Source of the DNA: 66-474 sp051961995
Lineage (GTDB): Bacteria; Pseudomonadota; Gammaproteobacteria; Xanthomonadales; Rhodanobacteraceae
Assembly (NCBI GenBank): GCA_051961995.1
Contig: JBQCCR010000036.1
Location: 7,400 to 71,399, forward strand
Reading direction: 5' to 3'
Length of the DNA: 64,000 nucleotides
The notes below the pieces were generated by a model, which had not been told where the DNA came from, did not search any database, and saw only the letters and a program-made list of their open reading frames with translations. Position 1 is the stretch's first letter. Each line of letters starts with the position of its first letter. Made by a program: the position numbers and the translations under genes. Shown here one piece after another: positions 63,981 through 64,000 of the stretch.

Positions 63981-64000
63981 CTAAACCCGCGCGCAAACCC

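Overview
The window is GC-rich, gene-dense chromosomal DNA of a gammaproteobacterium. Gene families and order (hemD-hemX-hemY, rsmG-parA-parB, envC next to a CtpA protease, ECF sigma with a DUF3379-type anti-sigma, DUF3014, QueF, ZapE) together with many short palindromic repeats of a kind common in xanthomonads point to the order Lysobacterales (Xanthomonadales), probably a Rhodanobacteraceae-like member. That placement is inferred from gene content; no rRNA or tRNA gene was found.

Region 1 (1-12017, + strand) is a 12-gene respiratory operon: alternative complex III (actA end, actB-actF), a small membrane protein, a SCO copper chaperone and a caa3-type oxygen reductase (ctaC, ctaD, ctaE, ctaF). 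Every junction overlaps, so the operon has no intergenic bases. Quinol electrons would pass through ACIII and its cytochromes to the CuA/cytochrome c subunit and then to a proton-pumping oxidase whose YSHPAVY motif marks it as A2-type. Two palindromic repeats have been absorbed in frame, in actB and at the 3' end of actE. Region 2 (12213-17865) holds a DUF421 membrane protein, a small minus-strand pair, the two-gene NHEJ system (ligD, ku) and a membrane-anchored cytochrome c5 behind a structured leader.

Region 3 (18040-28495) has an alpha/beta hydrolase, ZapE, a complete RND efflux operon (outer-membrane factor, adaptor, pump), queF and an AIF-like flavoprotein. Region 4 (28578-42730) is signalling and envelope: a DUF4760-like/response regulator/histidine kinase operon, ferredoxin-NADP reductase divergent from a two-gene ABC exporter, a lipoprotein built of repeated VNGSI units, gpmA, a PII protein, ctpA, envC, a hybrid sensor kinase and a REC-EAL phosphodiesterase.

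Region 5 (43006-52102) is mostly minus-strand housekeeping: small membrane proteins, DUF3014, DUF1993, an MFS exporter, folE, rmuC, srkA, two thioesterase-fold or reductase genes, and a DUF2845 gene preceded by a local tandem duplication. Region 6 (52099-63980) carries hemY-hemX-hemD, a thioesterase, a lipoprotein, a rhodanese-like protein lacking the catalytic cysteine, a glycosyltransferase, an anti-sigma/ECF sigma pair, parB-parA-rsmG, an SPFH protein, hemB and an N-terminally truncated AraC-type regulator.

No CRISPR array, transposase, integrase or prophage gene was seen. What stands out is the set of dispersed repeats: a GTTGCC-rich imperfect palindrome (four copies), a palindrome followed by a conserved GAGGCAGGATGC tail (three copies), GTAG-headed REPs that supply the stop codons of two genes, and CCGGGATCCAGTG-type repeats. 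Several genes also appear to have leaderless or near-leaderless promoters.
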